Source: Notospermus geniculatus (taxonomy: Eukaryota > Nemertea > Pilidiophora > Heteronemertea > Lineidae). From it: DNA of 64,000 nucleotides. The notes under the pieces were generated by a model. That model was not told the origin of the DNA and ran no database searches. It worked only from the letters and a program-made list of their open reading frames with translations. How positions within the stretch are numbered: position 1 is the stretch's first letter; each line of letters begins with the position of its first letter. Below, one piece after another: positions 1 through 11,168 of this stretch. A program made the position numbers and the translations under genes. The stretch spans positions 253,504-317,503 of the forward strand of contig NMRB01000253.1 in the NCBI GenBank assembly GCA_002633025.1, read 5' to 3'.

Positions 1-132
1 AAGGATACCACCTTCCCCTGGCCTGTGGACTTTTTCTGAAGACTAACCAGTCCTGGAAACATTTTCTTTGTGGCAACGGTATCAGGCATGTCAGGAATCT
101 TTCATTTGAAATAAAACACATGCCACTACTCT

Positions 133-470
133 CCCAAGTTGGCTTGGGCCTTCCATCTCCAACTCGGTGGAGGCATGGGCCTTCCATCTCCAGCTCGCTG
201 GCCCAGTCTACTGTGTGGACATCCATCAGAAAGAAACAACCTCAGGAAGGATGTTGGTTCTTCTGTCTTTGGCTAGATGGCTCCCCAGCTACCATTCCAA
301 TCAGCTCTCCGGCCCAAGTAGAGGCTTGGGCCTTCCATCACCAACTCACTGGCCCAGCCTACTGCGTGGACATCCATCAGGTAGAAACGGCCTCAGGAAC
401 GATCTTGGTTCTTCTGTCTTTGGCTAGGTGGCTCCCCAGCTGCCATTCCAATCTGCTCTCCACTGAGAAA
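133..470. repeat. 151-bp tandem repeat, two full units plus a partial
   Basis: Two full units start at about 170 and 321 and are about 151 bp apart; a partial unit (133-169) precedes them. Shared words include ccttccat, tggacatccatcag and tggttcttctgtctttggct. Both units have an open frame with a similar translation, but the period is not a multiple of three, so the frames do not join, and many differences between units change the amino acid. I read this as a non-coding minisatellite rather than an exon. Confidence 0.75.
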
Positions 471-1326
471 TAGCCAGTGAAGTAGTTTAGTGAGCATCGC
501 CATCTATGTGAAGGATATCAGACTAAAGGTGTGGCCCTAGCTTTATAGGTGGCAAGCAGTCTTTTCAGTCAAATACCAAAATCTCGTACCAAAATAATCA
601 TTCGGCCTGGAATACTGCATGGGTACTGATGTGTGTGGATGCACCATTCTCCATGATGGATTTCAGCCATTCAGAGGGCTCAGCACAAATTTCTCACTCT
701 GAGGCCAACTTCAGTTTATCGTTAAAATAATCTTGATAAAATTTGATTCTCAAAGCTAGTGTTTGGCCCTTGGTAGTGAGTGAGTTAAAACACCTTTGTT
801 TGATCTGTTGCCTAATTCTCTCACAATTCACTCTATCTACCGGTATCAATTTGGTCTTCAGAAGGTCACATGATTGCATTGTGCCTCACTCTGACTAACG
901 CCATTAGGACAAATTTATCAAATTGGTAGCAATATTTTGTGTCGGATGGTGTGACTAATATCTGCCATGCTCATCTGTGTTCAAAACGGCGTGTCGAGAG
1001 TGAAGTGAAGAGATTTTAACCGTTTTGATACATGATGTTGTTTGAACGTCGTCGTGAGTAATTCCAAATTCCCATGGTCTCTGCGCAAGTGCATCTGTTG
1101 TTTGCTCGAACCAAAACGTGTCATTTGGTACGTCATGTTTCGTGTTATTGATGGACCATGGGACCCAATAATGATGAACTAGGGAAAAGGTTGATGAGGA
1201 TGGAGCCTTGGTGGTGAGAAGTCTTGAGTCACTGGATGTGGAAAACAGGAGTTAAGTTCATGTTATGGACTGTTTGCTACTAAGATGGGTATCCAATAAA
1301 AAGCACAAAGAACGACACACAAAATG
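471..1326. other. Unassigned non-coding stretch
   Basis: No supported exon, RNA gene or clear inverted repeat was seen. The 61-codon minus-strand frame at 694-879 has no recognisable similarity. Confidence 0.5.
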
Positions 1327-1586
1327 ATATAATACGAAGGGTTGTCTCCGAATTTCACAAATTTTTGACCCCAACTGGGGTCTTCCTCGGGCACTTTCTA
1401 GTCGAGCTACCAGAAGTGAAAAAATTTTCGACCCCCAACCAGGGTCTTCCTCAGGCACTTTCTAGTCAAGCTACCAGAAGTGAACAAAAATTTTCACTTC
1501 TAGTAGCTCGACTAGAAAGTGCCCGAGGAAGACCCCGGTTGGGGTCGAAAATTTGTGAAATTGGGAGACGACCCTTCGTATTATAT
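1327..1586. mobile_element. Snapback MITE with long terminal inverted repeats
   Basis: The two ends are inverted copies: atataatacgaagggt at the left (from 1327) answers acccttcgtattatat at the right (to 1586). The inverted match continues inward through the tccgaatttcacaaattt block and the cctcgggcactttctagtcg block. One arm carries an extra internal copy of the latter (about 1430-1490). There is no open frame for a transposase. Fragments of the same family lie at 18968-19026 and 19795-19862. Confidence 0.8.
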
Positions 1587-1609
1587 GCTACTAAGATGGG
1601 GACATAGAC

Positions 1610-1792
1610 TGCATCAGTAATGGAAGATGAAAGGACGGGGAGAGTGTATCCAACGCAACTAGTCAAATGAAGCACATGTATGCGCCAGTCACCCATCCAC
1701 ATGATCACGATCAGCGTTGCTTAACTTCTAGCTCCGAGGCTAACACGCTAACCACTAGGCCATAAAGAGTAGCTGCAAGGGGTTCAATGCAC
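1610..1792 (-). mobile_element. SINE-like unit with tRNA-like A box and 5S-like segment
   Basis: On the minus strand, ggcctagtggttagcg (1747-1762) resembles a tRNA/pol III A box. It is followed by gttaagcaacg and then ggatgggtgac, in the same order and similar spacing as the 3' half of the 5S rRNA internal promoter region. No good B box follows. The unit is preceded on the same strand by gcattgaaccccttgcagct, which recurs at about 1981-2000, so the units lie in tandem. Calling it a SINE is an inference from the pol III-like words. Confidence 0.55.
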
Positions 1793-1892
1793 CATCTCCC
1801 CCTTCGGACAGAGATGACTCGTCCTCGAGTCACTTAGCGCCACTCTGTGTCTCAGTGCTGAACTACACTTTCCAGATTCGACTGGGAAGGTT

Positions 1893-2001
1893 GCCAATAG
1901 GCCTATTATATGCGCACCAGTCACCCCATCCACGTAGTGACCGCGCTCTCCGTTGCTTAACTCTGCCATATATGTAGTAGCTGCAAGGGGTTCAATGCAC
2001 A
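1893..2001 (-). mobile_element. Second, truncated SINE-like unit
   Basis: The minus strand carries gagttaagcaacgg, then gtggatggggtgac, then ctggtgcgca, matching the 5S-like part of the unit at 1610-1792. The tRNA-like A box is missing; the gcagctacta leader joins almost directly to the 5S-like part. The spacing between the shared leaders is about 208 bp. Confidence 0.5.
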
Positions 2002-2602
2002 CTGTACTATTGTACGATGGAATTTGAAGCTGAAGCCGCCTTATCCCTATACCACTGCATCATCTTATCTGACCCCACTGAGGGACACAAGCCCTACATA
2101 AACATGACATTCTGTTGTTATAAACATTATGGATTATCTTCGAGTTTTTCTCCTCCTTCTTATCAAAATTAATGATGAAAATCCTTATCTTCGCTGAGAG
2201 CAAACAAAACTTTCTACAAAGAATGGGTTTTAAATATCCACCTTTGAAGATCTTCTACATCAAAGCCATCAATAATTAGAACATTTTCTTGCTTTATTTT
2301 AGAATAATGAGACCTTTTGATAAGAATTCATGGATTTATTGTAATTTTCTTCTCGTACGAATCCATCATGGGGCAATAGAAATAGATTTTCTATTCAAGC
2401 ACTATCGATCGACTGGCGATAGCTGTGAAAAAAAAGGTGCCTGGATTTGTCTTCGGAAGCTTGTGCAAAGAGCACCCTTATCATAGTCCAATGTAAGGTT
2501 TTTGGTGACAGACTTCTTCATCCATGATCTGGAGGGTGCCTTGGTAACATATAAAGGTGGGCAAATTCATGAAATTCGTATACATTTAGGTCTAAGTGAT
2601 TT
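2002..2602. other. Unassigned non-coding stretch
   Basis: No exon, RNA gene or convincing repeat was recognised here. Confidence 0.45.
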
Positions 2603-3287
2603 TCTAGATAAAAAAAATACACCTCGACATTACACTACAGGGCAAGTCCACGGTAAAATTCGGGATATTGTTTTACTTGTTCAGTGCGGTCCTGCAACTC
2701 ATGGCACCAAAGGACCATAAGTACCCTGCATCATGTCAGGCTTGTGTCCTTCACAAGCCTGACGTGATGCAGGGTATAACCAAAAATAGATAAGATTTTT
2801 GGTATAACATCTTTCTGTGGTCCCAAAATTTGCAGAAACAGCACTGATTAAGTGAAAAAATGTCACGTCCGAGACCGTGGAATTGCCCTACAGTTGTATT
2901 GTTAGCCTAATGTTGAATGGGCATTTATCAGAATCGGCCTGTGTCTGCAAGAACATAATAAATCAGAGCCTTTTGACCATCCCCCCCGGCACTGCTAAGG
3001 TTAGTCATTGTCCTGTCCAATTGTCCTTGCTTCGCAATTCTTACAAATGGTGGCATTGACATCTCCTGGTTCATAGCCATGCCAGTTATGATGTCTTCAG
3101 TTCTATACTTCGCCACTAGGTGGCTGGCATGAGTCCCTGTGTGAGAGCGTTGCACTGGATTCTGGGATGTTAATCCAGATTTCCATTAGGTTATAGAGCA
3201 GAAGTATTTCTTTAAAACCAGATAGCTGCTGTCATCACCATATCAACATAGGGACAGCACTCGAGCTTGATTTGAACAACTGAAGTG
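2603..3287. repeat. Left copy of a split duplication (pairs with 4027-4628)
   Basis: Two blocks match the region at 4027-4628: 2603-2638 (tacacctcgacattacacta) and about 2886-3287, which ends at tttgaacaactgaagtg exactly where the N gap begins. Between the blocks lie about 245 bp absent from the other copy. The copies differ by scattered substitutions and by a 174-bp MITE present only in the right copy. Confidence 0.8.
2722..2776. repeat. Short near-perfect hairpin
   Basis: Arms of about 24 bp (taccctgcatcatgtcaggc... and its inverted copy) are separated by a 5-nt loop, with one mismatch. It lies in the segment absent from the right duplication copy. It could be a tiny MITE or an RNA hairpin; the loop is short for a typical microRNA precursor. 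Confidence 0.75.
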
Positions 3288-3549
3288 NNNNNNNNNNNNN
3301 NNNNNNNNNNNNNNNNNNNNNNNNNNNNNNNNNNNNNNNNNNNNNNNNNNNNNNNNNNNNNNNNNNNNNNNNNNNNNNNNNNNNNNNNNNNNNNNNNNNN
3401 NNNNNNNNNNNNNNNNNNNNNNNNNNNNNNNNNNNNNNNNNNNNNNNNNNNNNNNNNNNNNNNNNNNNNNNNNNNNNNNNNNNNNNNNNNNNNNNNNNNN
3501 NNNNNNNNNNNNNNNNNNNNNNNNNNNNNNNNNNNNNNNNNNNNNNNNN
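3288..3549. other. Assembly gap (262 N)
   Basis: Run of N. Open frames crossing it are meaningless. Confidence 1.
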
Positions 3550-4026
3550 ACCATGGTCCATGCTTTTCATCACTTGAGAAGTTCAACATGCTGTTATAGC
3601 CTGACTAATCTTTCATCAGGTAAGGTAACATACTTCAACTCATTCTTTTATGTGTGGCAGCAGTCTCAATGCCTAATTGGTAATTTAGGTCATTCAAATA
3701 GTTATATTTGGACAGTCTCTGTGAGCATGCATTGATTGATAATGATTAACCTTGGCACCATGAATTTGTGTTGTGGTCTCACTAACCAGTGGGGGCATCC
3801 AGGCAACCCAGTAGCTTTACTCTGTTACCTGGAGCTATGTTGATATTCAAGTCATCATCTTCTACTGCATGTAGGGCTTGCAGTGCCATTGGAAACACTG
3901 CTATTTTACTTATGTGCCTTAAAGTCATGAAATTAGTTCGGGGGCAGTTTTCAGGCTAGAGCATGAAACTGAATTACACCTAAAAATCGATATTGTCAGC
4001 TGAGCGTATCGCCCATGGGCGACTTG

Positions 4027-4628
4027 TCTAGCTAAAAAAATACACCTCGACATTACACTATGTAGTTGTATTGTTAGCGGAATGTTGAATGGGCATTTAT
4101 CAGAAGTCAGCCTGTGTCTGGAAGAACATAATAAATCAGAGCCTTGACCATCCCCTCGGCACTGCTAAAGGCGCTGCTCCACTTGACAGTTTTCTCGCAG
4201 AAGTTGGCTCACAGTGGGCAATTCACCATTGTTTGTGTCCTGTCGGCTTACGCTGGGACCAATGACACAAACAACTGCTCGCAGTTGAGTTGCCCATTGA
4301 GAGCCAACTTCTGCGAAAAAACTGTCAAGTGGAGCAGCGCCTTAAGGTTAGTCATTGGCCACTCTATTGTCCTTGCTTCACAATTCTTACAAATGGTGGC
4401 ACGGCATCTCCTGGTTCATAACCATGCCAGTTATGATGTCTTCAGTTCTGTCGTTAGCCACTAGGTGGCTGGCATGAGTCTCTAGTGTTGACTGCACTGG
4501 ATTCTGGGATGTTAATCCAGATTTCCATTAGGTTATAGAGTAGAAGTATTTCTTTAAAACCAGATAGTTGCTGTCATCACCATATCAACATAGGGACAGC
4601 ACTCAAGCTTGATTTGAACAACTGAAGT
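4027..4628. repeat. Right copy of the split duplication
   Basis: It matches 2603-3287 in the same orientation and continues past the point where the left copy runs into the N gap. It carries the MITE at 4169-4342. It may be a true duplication or an allelic contig placed twice. Confidence 0.8.
4169..4342. mobile_element. PIF/Harbinger-type MITE, TAA target duplication, empty site visible
   Basis: Terminal inverted repeats of more than 40 bp begin aggcgctgctccacttgaca and end with the inverted match. The 3-bp sequence taa flanks both ends (4166-4168, 4343-4345). The related copy at about 2992-3003 reads ctgctaaggttag with one taa and no insert, which is the pre-insertion site. A 3-bp TAA duplication is typical of PIF/Harbinger elements; the family name is inferred from that. 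Confidence 0.88.
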
Positions 4629-5004
4629 GTTTTGCAGCATTGACACAAAAACGTTCAGTAAATTCATAATTCAGGTCGTAATGATGAGATGTCAATATTG
4701 ACTGGTGCAACTCAGTCAATAGCCATTGAGTTTATGATTTTAAAGTGGTCCATTCGGTATTACTTCCAGATGCACTCGTCACGTTCTGCAAATATAACGC
4801 AGCGTGATGGTCCAAAATAGGGAAATTAAATTCGACGAGAAATGCTGCTGTCCAGTTAGGCATTCAGTCTAACATTTCCCTCTTGAAAGGTATGGTTGAT
4901 TCCCAGATTCATGGAGTTTTAGAACCTCTCGTCAACTGTCAGTCTCAGTCCCCTCAGTGTATTCGCCCGCAGTCAATGAGGCCATCGCCACTTCTCCATG
5001 GAAA

Positions 5005-5167
5005 GATGTCGCTGCGACCGTATCAGGCCTTTTCATTGTCTTCAGGATGTTGATCATCTCCGTGGCAATACGAGGTGCGAGCATGAAGCCACAACGTCAC
5101 GGTAGTGTGATCGTTGACGTTCCGTACAACGTCACAGTGGAAAAGTTGATACGGTCGCAGCGCCATC
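5005..5167. mobile_element. Short inverted-repeat element (MITE-like)
   Basis: The left end gatgtcgctgcgaccgtatc is answered by gatacggtcgcagcgccatc at the right end (5148-5167). No convincing target duplication was found. A 127-codon frame (4957-5340) runs through it and is therefore unlikely to be a gene. Confidence 0.7.
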
Positions 5168-5480
5168 AAATGGTAGAAAAAGAATGGCTACAACCCCATT
5201 CTCTAATGCAAATAGTGTGGATAAATTTTGCCAACAAAAAAATCATTTCCCTTGACCCTAAATATCTCTTACTCATTTCATTCATCTTACGCCAACTGTA
5301 CATGATCAAATTTTTCATCCACTTTTTCCTTGGAAATTGAGATTCTGGGCCTATTGGGGCTTCATCAATGTATATAAATCCGCAAGTAGGCCTTTATATT
5401 GAGCACATTCAGAAAATTGGATGAAAAATTTGATCGTGTACAACAGGCATTAGAATGTGGATGGTAAACCTACAACTCTT

Positions 5481-5586
5481 GATTAAAAAGTTACGGAGAA
5501 CACGAGAAGGCGTATTTTGAACGAGTGGCTATAGATTAAAAAGTTACGGAGAACACGAGAAGGCGTATTTTGAACGAGTGGCTATA
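5481..5586. repeat. 53-bp perfect tandem duplication
   Basis: Two identical adjacent 53-bp units (5481-5533 and 5534-5586) begin gattaaaaagttacgg and end gtggctata. Perfect identity suggests a recent duplication or slippage. Confidence 0.95.
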
Positions 5587-7012
5587 TTTCTAATCTTAAA
5601 GTCATAATCTCATAAGGCGATTCCACTGTCATGATACGTGAACTATCTTGGCTGACATCAGAATACTGAATTCAACCATGTCCCTTCGTCGTTTATCTGA
5701 GAAACAGTACACTCATTAAATAATCAAACATCGTTGAAATTTGTGCATTATGACACTGCTCAACTGCGATAGAGACAATTAATACGTCCATCAATTAATC
5801 ATTAAATTTTAATGAGCACTCTGATGAGGCTACGGATTGGCTGCTATCAATCAGACTCTGTGTCGTACTGGCAGGGTAAGTCATGTGTTGCTTAATTGCC
5901 TCCACAATCAAATTAACTTCTGAATCCCAAGTCGTTATGGCTCATTTGTTTTGATAAAAGTTATAACTTGGGCTGTTGCTGCCTGTCACTGTTGAATGAA
6001 GTAGAAGCCACTTTCGTTCGTTATACAGGAGAACTTTCTTTGAAACAAGTTTCCTCCTCTATTACACATAGATAAACAGAGACCTCATCATATTGTAAGC
6101 ATTATGAAAAGGTGTTTAGAAGGCATATTGGCATAAAAAGAGACTGTTCAGAAGGCAGTGTTTCCGCCAGAGGGTACTCAGGGTATGCACTGAGTACCCT
6201 CAAAGGAACAGAAAAGGGCCATTTTCTTCAATTTCATGGGGTTTTTGCTGATTTTGAAGAAATGCAGACCCTCAGAAATATTTCCAGTGGAAACCCTGGA
6301 AGGATTCTTCAGCTTCATGTCATGCAAAACAAATCTAGTAGAATTCATCTTGTGATCTTATTATCTGAATTCAGAATTCAGGCCAATCGCTTCAAACACT
6401 TTTTTATGAAGAAAAAAAACTCTTTATCAATAAAATGATATCTCAGACAGAATATATGGCTCAGTATTTCTGGAGAGTTCATCCTTTATTCATCGGGGGT
6501 TAAACTTTTCGCTTAGCATCCATTTCCATTATATTCATGTAGCTTGTTGCCTTCTACAAGTGGTCAGTAAGCCGACAGGTTAAAAGTCCATTTCATATTC
6601 TGCCAGCACTTTCTTCTTGCCTTTGAGCTTGTTGTAACAGTCTATTAGCATTCCTCTGCTAGGCACAAGGGATTTATATGCCATCAGAAAGTTTTCCAAC
6701 CTTTCAAGCTGTCGATATAGCTCCAAGCCAAATCTCTTATGTTCTTTATTGTTTTATTAGGCTATGCTGTTATGAATAATAAAACCGCGGTCTTAGGTTT
6801 TGCCGTGGTCCACGAGGAAATCTCTGAAATGGTATTGAAATAACCAGAAACACTACCCCAAAGTCTTCTAAAGAATAAACGCTTGTGAAACAAGGAACAA
6901 GAAACTACCATTTTCACTGAAGCAGCAGTTGTGGCTTTTGTCACTTGATTCTTGGGTGGGATTGCAGTCAGGTATTTTCAACAGGTGTAACCGTAGCTAA
7001 TGAATATCCAAA
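5587..7012. other. Unassigned non-coding stretch
   Basis: The only local structure is a 12-bp-stem hairpin at 6170-6201 (gagggtactcag / ctgagtaccctc). The 108-codon frame at 6112-6438 spans it and shows no recognisable domain. Confidence 0.45.
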
Positions 7013-7305
7013 TAAACCGTGTTTTTCCAGACCCGTGTGTACGAAAAGCACGGCGAGAGGTCACACTACTACATTGTAGTTAAGTAGCCTGGTGACAGGT
7101 GCGCTGCATGCACTGTCTCTTTGGTCATTTCTGTATTGGCACACATTATTGGAGGTGCGAAAACGAGGTCACTTATTGGGGATTTCGAATAGCACGGCGA
7201 GCTTGCCGTGTCTCAAAAGCCCGTGTTTTTCAGACACGGGTTACTTGAAGGCACGGCAATTCAAAGGTCTGACTGGAAAAAACACGGGGATTTTATGTAG
7301 CGTAA
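7013..7305. mobile_element. Probable MITE
   Basis: The left end has accgtgtttttccagac (about 7016-7032), answered by gtctgactggaaaaaacacg near the right end (about 7269-7288). Several smaller hairpins built from cccgtg/cacggg words lie inside. The flanks carry similar direct words (gtaaccgtagctaat near 6989 and gtaaccatggctaat near 7301). The boundaries are approximate. Confidence 0.45.
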
Positions 7306-7738
7306 CCATGGCTAATATCTGCTTGAGGATTCCGTGCATTGCAAATGGTCTGTCACTTTCATCTGCACTCAATTGCACCTTGCCTCCATAAAAAGCGACA
7401 GGGGAATGATGTTTGTTGATAAATTCTGGGTTGATTAAGTCTGAAATTGACACATTCAGCGATTTGTTTGACTAGGTTAATGCTGATGTCATGTCACCAC
7501 CACTACGCATGCCCTTCGACTTAGCTTGTGGCCAATCATCAACAAGTTGGTCTTCCTGATCTGAAAGAAAAACATATCACACTGAGTTGAGCAATAATTG
7601 GTTCAGGTTATCAGGTTCGACAAGCAGATTTTTCCTACTTTAGCTTATCTTGAGAACAAAGTCATGCCAACATAACTTATGTCTTTTAACATATTATTCG
7701 TACTTTATTATTCTTTTGAGTTTCTAGGCAAAGTATTT

Positions 7739-7999
7739 GGTGTTGCTTTTCCACGAGGTGGGCACGGAGGTGGGCAAAATCGACGCGTTTTTTCGAATCG
7801 GTCATGTAGCGATCTCATTATTTTCTGGGAATTCCCCTGATAATAACATATAGAAATGACGGAAGTTAAAACAGGCTCCACCGACCGAAGCCCCAAACCC
7901 GTGCAAAAACTCCCGCGTCTGTGCCCGTTTCATGGAAACACAACGCCCGCATCCTCACCGGCACCCGCGTCCGCACACGCCTCGTGAAAAAGCAGCCTT
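7739..7999. mobile_element. Probable GC-rich MITE
   Basis: Ends ttgcttttccacgaggtg and cctcgtgaaaaagcagcc are inverted copies. The interior is rich in cccgcgtc-type words and stands out against the AT-rich surroundings. No target duplication was identified. Confidence 0.5.
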
Positions 8000-8720
8000 A
8001 GAGTAAAGCACTTCCCTTTGGTCAAGGCTTCAAGAAACATTTGTCATTGGTGTTAGTTTGGTAAAGGAATGTACCTTTCTGAAACAAAGTTTTTCAATAT
8101 CGTGGTAATTCTGCTTTCTCTTTCTGCTCATATCCGTGAAAAAACAGACACTCTTTTCCAATGATGGCGGTGAAAGCTGTTTATTTGGTGTGACTGGTGT
8201 TGATGACCAAATCCAATGGACTGTCATGTCAGCCTTCCAAGCTCATTAGACTCGCCACTAAAATAGCTCTGAAGATTGGTGGATCAGTAATCTGCAGTAA
8301 AGGAGAATGTGTTTATGGCATTCACAACTTTTTCATCTCATTGATATGACAGTAGCTGACACCAGGTCGTGGTTGATGTCCACTGGGGATGAGTTAGGAT
8401 GAGGGTTGTTGTCTCTCGGAAAGTACCTTGTTAAAGGTTACCCCTCCTTCTGTATGTAGAGGATTCTATCTGCAGTCGTATTATGCTAGGATGAACATAC
8501 AGTTGTAGTCGCCATCAGAAAGAACCTCAGTAGCAGTTGCATAAACAGGCATAAACTAGGATGAGCACAGTTCTGTAGTCGTGAGGAAGGACCCATAAGA
8601 CCAAATTCTGTGGTTGTGGTTTCATTAGACAGAGATCAGTTCTATGAGCTCTAGGGAACTTCAGCAGTCTGATTCTGTATAAGTGGCATCGCCTTTTGCG
8701 GGGATGAGCATATTGCTGTG
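8000..8720. other. Unassigned stretch with degenerate repeated words
   Basis: Loose copies of aggatga(g/a)ca...gtagtcg occur at about 8490, 8560 and 8702, leading into the dispersed repeat. No exon was recognised. Confidence 0.4.
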
Positions 8721-9018
8721 GTAGTCTCGTTTGGCCAGACGCTACGGGCTCACCCCTTCGGTAAGTCACACTCCGCATCTGGCTCTTTTAGAGATTAACA
8801 GTCGTGAAGACCGCGTGGTTGCAGCACGGGTCCTTGCGTTTTTTCCTGGCAGTAGTTTCGTTGAAGTTCCATGGCAATTATGAGTGAGAAAGCGTGGTGA
8901 TTGGCTGGAGCCCAGTGGAGTGCCATCTAGTGGTGTTAACGGCTTTTGTGTTAACAGCCCCAAAAGTGCCAGTGTGTGGAAGACCGGGACGTCGGATACA
9001 CACTGGGGCCGAGTATAA
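8721..9018 (+). repeat. Dispersed repeat, copy A
   Basis: About 300 bp that match 46682-46960 in the opposite orientation, with islands of strong identity: ggccagacgctacggg, accccttcggtaagtcacac, tctggctcttttagagatta, gcgtggtgattggctggag and acactggggccgag. No terminal inverted repeats, poly(A) tail or A/B boxes are obvious, so the class is unknown. The 143-codon minus-strand frame at 8766-9197 lies in it and is best ignored. Confidence 0.8.
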
Positions 9019-10118
9019 GTGCTGTGGTCTCCTGACAGACTACCTGATGGGAGTGATTTGGCAGGTGGAAAAAGTGTCTTCCACCGTGGAGTTAGGACGT
9101 CAGAATGCACCTGATTCTGTTCCTGGTGGAAAGCTGGGGTTTTGCACACAGATCTCTGGAAAGTGCCCAACAGGTCATCACAATCAACATTGGCCATTGA
9201 TGCAGAAGATTGTCATGATAATCTTGGGAAAAACTGATCCATTACCACAAATCAATTAAGTAGAATACAACACAAATGCATTTGCACCTGAAAAATCAGA
9301 GTTCAGACCATTTTCCTTTCGATGCCTTTATGGGAAATCGCTAAAGTGTCACGGATCCTCGGTAAGGCTGGGACTGGTTTTATCCAATAAATGAACATGA
9401 TCATGCTTAGTTAAGTGAAGGAATTGGTAAATGCCTTTACGTGACAATTTACCATGCCTCCCATGGTTCACTAATTTGGACGCAGAATTGCTCTCCCTAG
9501 CAACCTAGTTGATACATGCACGTAGAGACCGGGCTGTCCGTTAGCGGTAATGGTCTTGTTGAAGGTGCAAGGTTGATAAATTTGATAAATGAGCATGATC
9601 GTGCCTAGTCAGTGGCCAGAATTGGTTAATACGACTTGATGTGTTTGTGTTGGGGCCTCTCCTCCATTGTCGGCTTGACGCTACTTCGTTGTCTCCAGTC
9701 AGCAGAATTTAGCGAATCCGACTGGCCGCGGAAAATGAAGACGAATCACCACCATAATCAGACTCACTTGTGGGGGAATTTAATTGATACCAAGTTAATG
9801 GACAAATTGGGATGGATTAAGGCTACGAGATAGGAAATTAATCAACAAGATGTGTTTTTGTCTGAATGTGTGTTTTTGTCTGAATGCATCTTGACATATC
9901 AAGGCCTACGGTCACTTCGCCCTCCGACTACGCTCTCTTCACGAGCGAGAGTAGGAGTGATAGGAACACTTGTCAGGGCAAGATGGTCTGAATGTGGCTG
10001 AATTGATGACCTTAAATAATACGGTCAGTTGCTTCAGTATTTTTCACAACTGTTGCATTTGTTGATAAATGATTCTGAGCATTCTTCATCATACGCCACT
10101 TCCAAAAACAGAAAAAAT
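9019..10118. other. Unassigned non-coding stretch
   Basis: A loose repeat of the words aatgarcatgatcrtgc and ggaattggtwaat occurs about 190 bp apart (near 9390 and 9585). Nothing else was supported. Confidence 0.4.
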
Positions 10119-11167
10119 GTCTCTCCCATTAGGAACACTGAAGTTAAAGCTATGGTCAATGTTTGAACTTCAGCCAGAGAATGATCATCGAAGGGCAATC
10201 TGCTCACCACTGCATCACACATCACCCTTCGAGAAATAGACCGGTCCGCGGCGTATCTTGGCACGATGCCAACTTTACCGGTCGACCAATCATATTGCAC
10301 TTTATATCGGGTCTTCGGCTACCACTATTTGTACCACAAGGAAATTTTACAATGCCGGTTCTGATTGGCCTCCTCTTAAGAGGCAGCGGATACGCCGCGG
10401 ACCGGTCTATTTCTCGAAGTGTGATGTGCGATGTAACGCAGTGGTGAGCAGATCGCCTTTCGATTACCAAAGATGGACAATGATAGATTTGCCTACATCG
10501 AAAAATGCAGTCCAATGCTCCTTGGGTGTCTTATCTATGGTATCTGTTGTATGAAAGCTCCAACCAGGCTTTTGATGCAGAGCAAGCAATTCTCTTTGAC
10601 AAAAACTTTTCCCCAGGGTCCTGCCTTCCTCCTACATCAATTTTTTTGTGCTGCTGTATTGAAAGTTGCCTTAGCGATGGCAGGCTGCAATGAAAAACGA
10701 TGATTTGTTGATTTCATAACCGTCTCATAATAGCAAGGGTTAACAAGTACCATTACCCAGGCAACCCCATATCAGACAGTCGCATCTCCCCAGTGTATTC
10801 CCACACACCAGACTGGCCGAGATAGAATGATTACCCCACTCCTAACTTCATATCATGTGTATATACAAGTAAGCTAGCGTCCCTAAGCTAATATTTTAGC
10901 GAATGGCATTGCCCGAAGGGCCACGGCGGCGAGACATCTGCGCGCTATTGACTGCTTGATTAGGCTTTATTTGGTCAGCTACAATCCCAGCATGCCATTC
11001 GGTAAGCTAACAATAACAAATGAGTAGCATTTTTGTCTCAGTTGGGTTTATCAGATGAAAAAAATGTGATGTGAAGTTTCATTAATATGGACAGGGATAA
11101 CGTAGTATAGTATTGCATACCCTGTTAATGGTCCACTAGGATTTGGTATCTCATATCATTTAACCAT
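10119..11167. repeat. About 1.05-kb duplication, copy 1 (ends at a single N)
   Basis: It is nearly identical to 11169-12214 throughout, in the same orientation, with scattered substitutions and small indels. Copy 1 ends, a single N (11168) follows, and copy 2 begins. That arrangement is expected when two overlapping but heterozygous contig ends were placed side by side rather than merged. A 76-codon frame near its middle is present in both copies but has no recognisable domain. Confidence 0.9.
10187..10464. mobile_element. Snapback MITE in duplication copy 1
   Basis: Long imperfect terminal inverted repeats of about 75 bp run from atcgaagggc...ctgctcaccactgc and agaaataga...ccgcggcgtatc, answered by gatacgccgcgg...tctatttctcg and gcagtggtgagcag...cgat. 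No transposase frame is present. Confidence 0.75.
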
Positions 11168-11168
11168 N

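Noticed and set aside
120-473. Repeat-containing 117-codon protein
   Set aside because: The 151-bp period breaks the frame between units, and changes are not biased to silent sites.
3212-3599. Open frames of 103-125 codons across the N run
   Set aside because: They consist mainly of undetermined residues in the gap.
4957-5340. 127-codon frame on the + strand
   Set aside because: It reads through an inverted-repeat element (5005-5167) and shows no recognisable domain.
8766-9259. Overlapping frames of 143 codons (-) and 121 codons (+)
   Set aside because: They lie in the dispersed repeat that recurs at 46682-46960, where the frame is not kept; no domain recognised.
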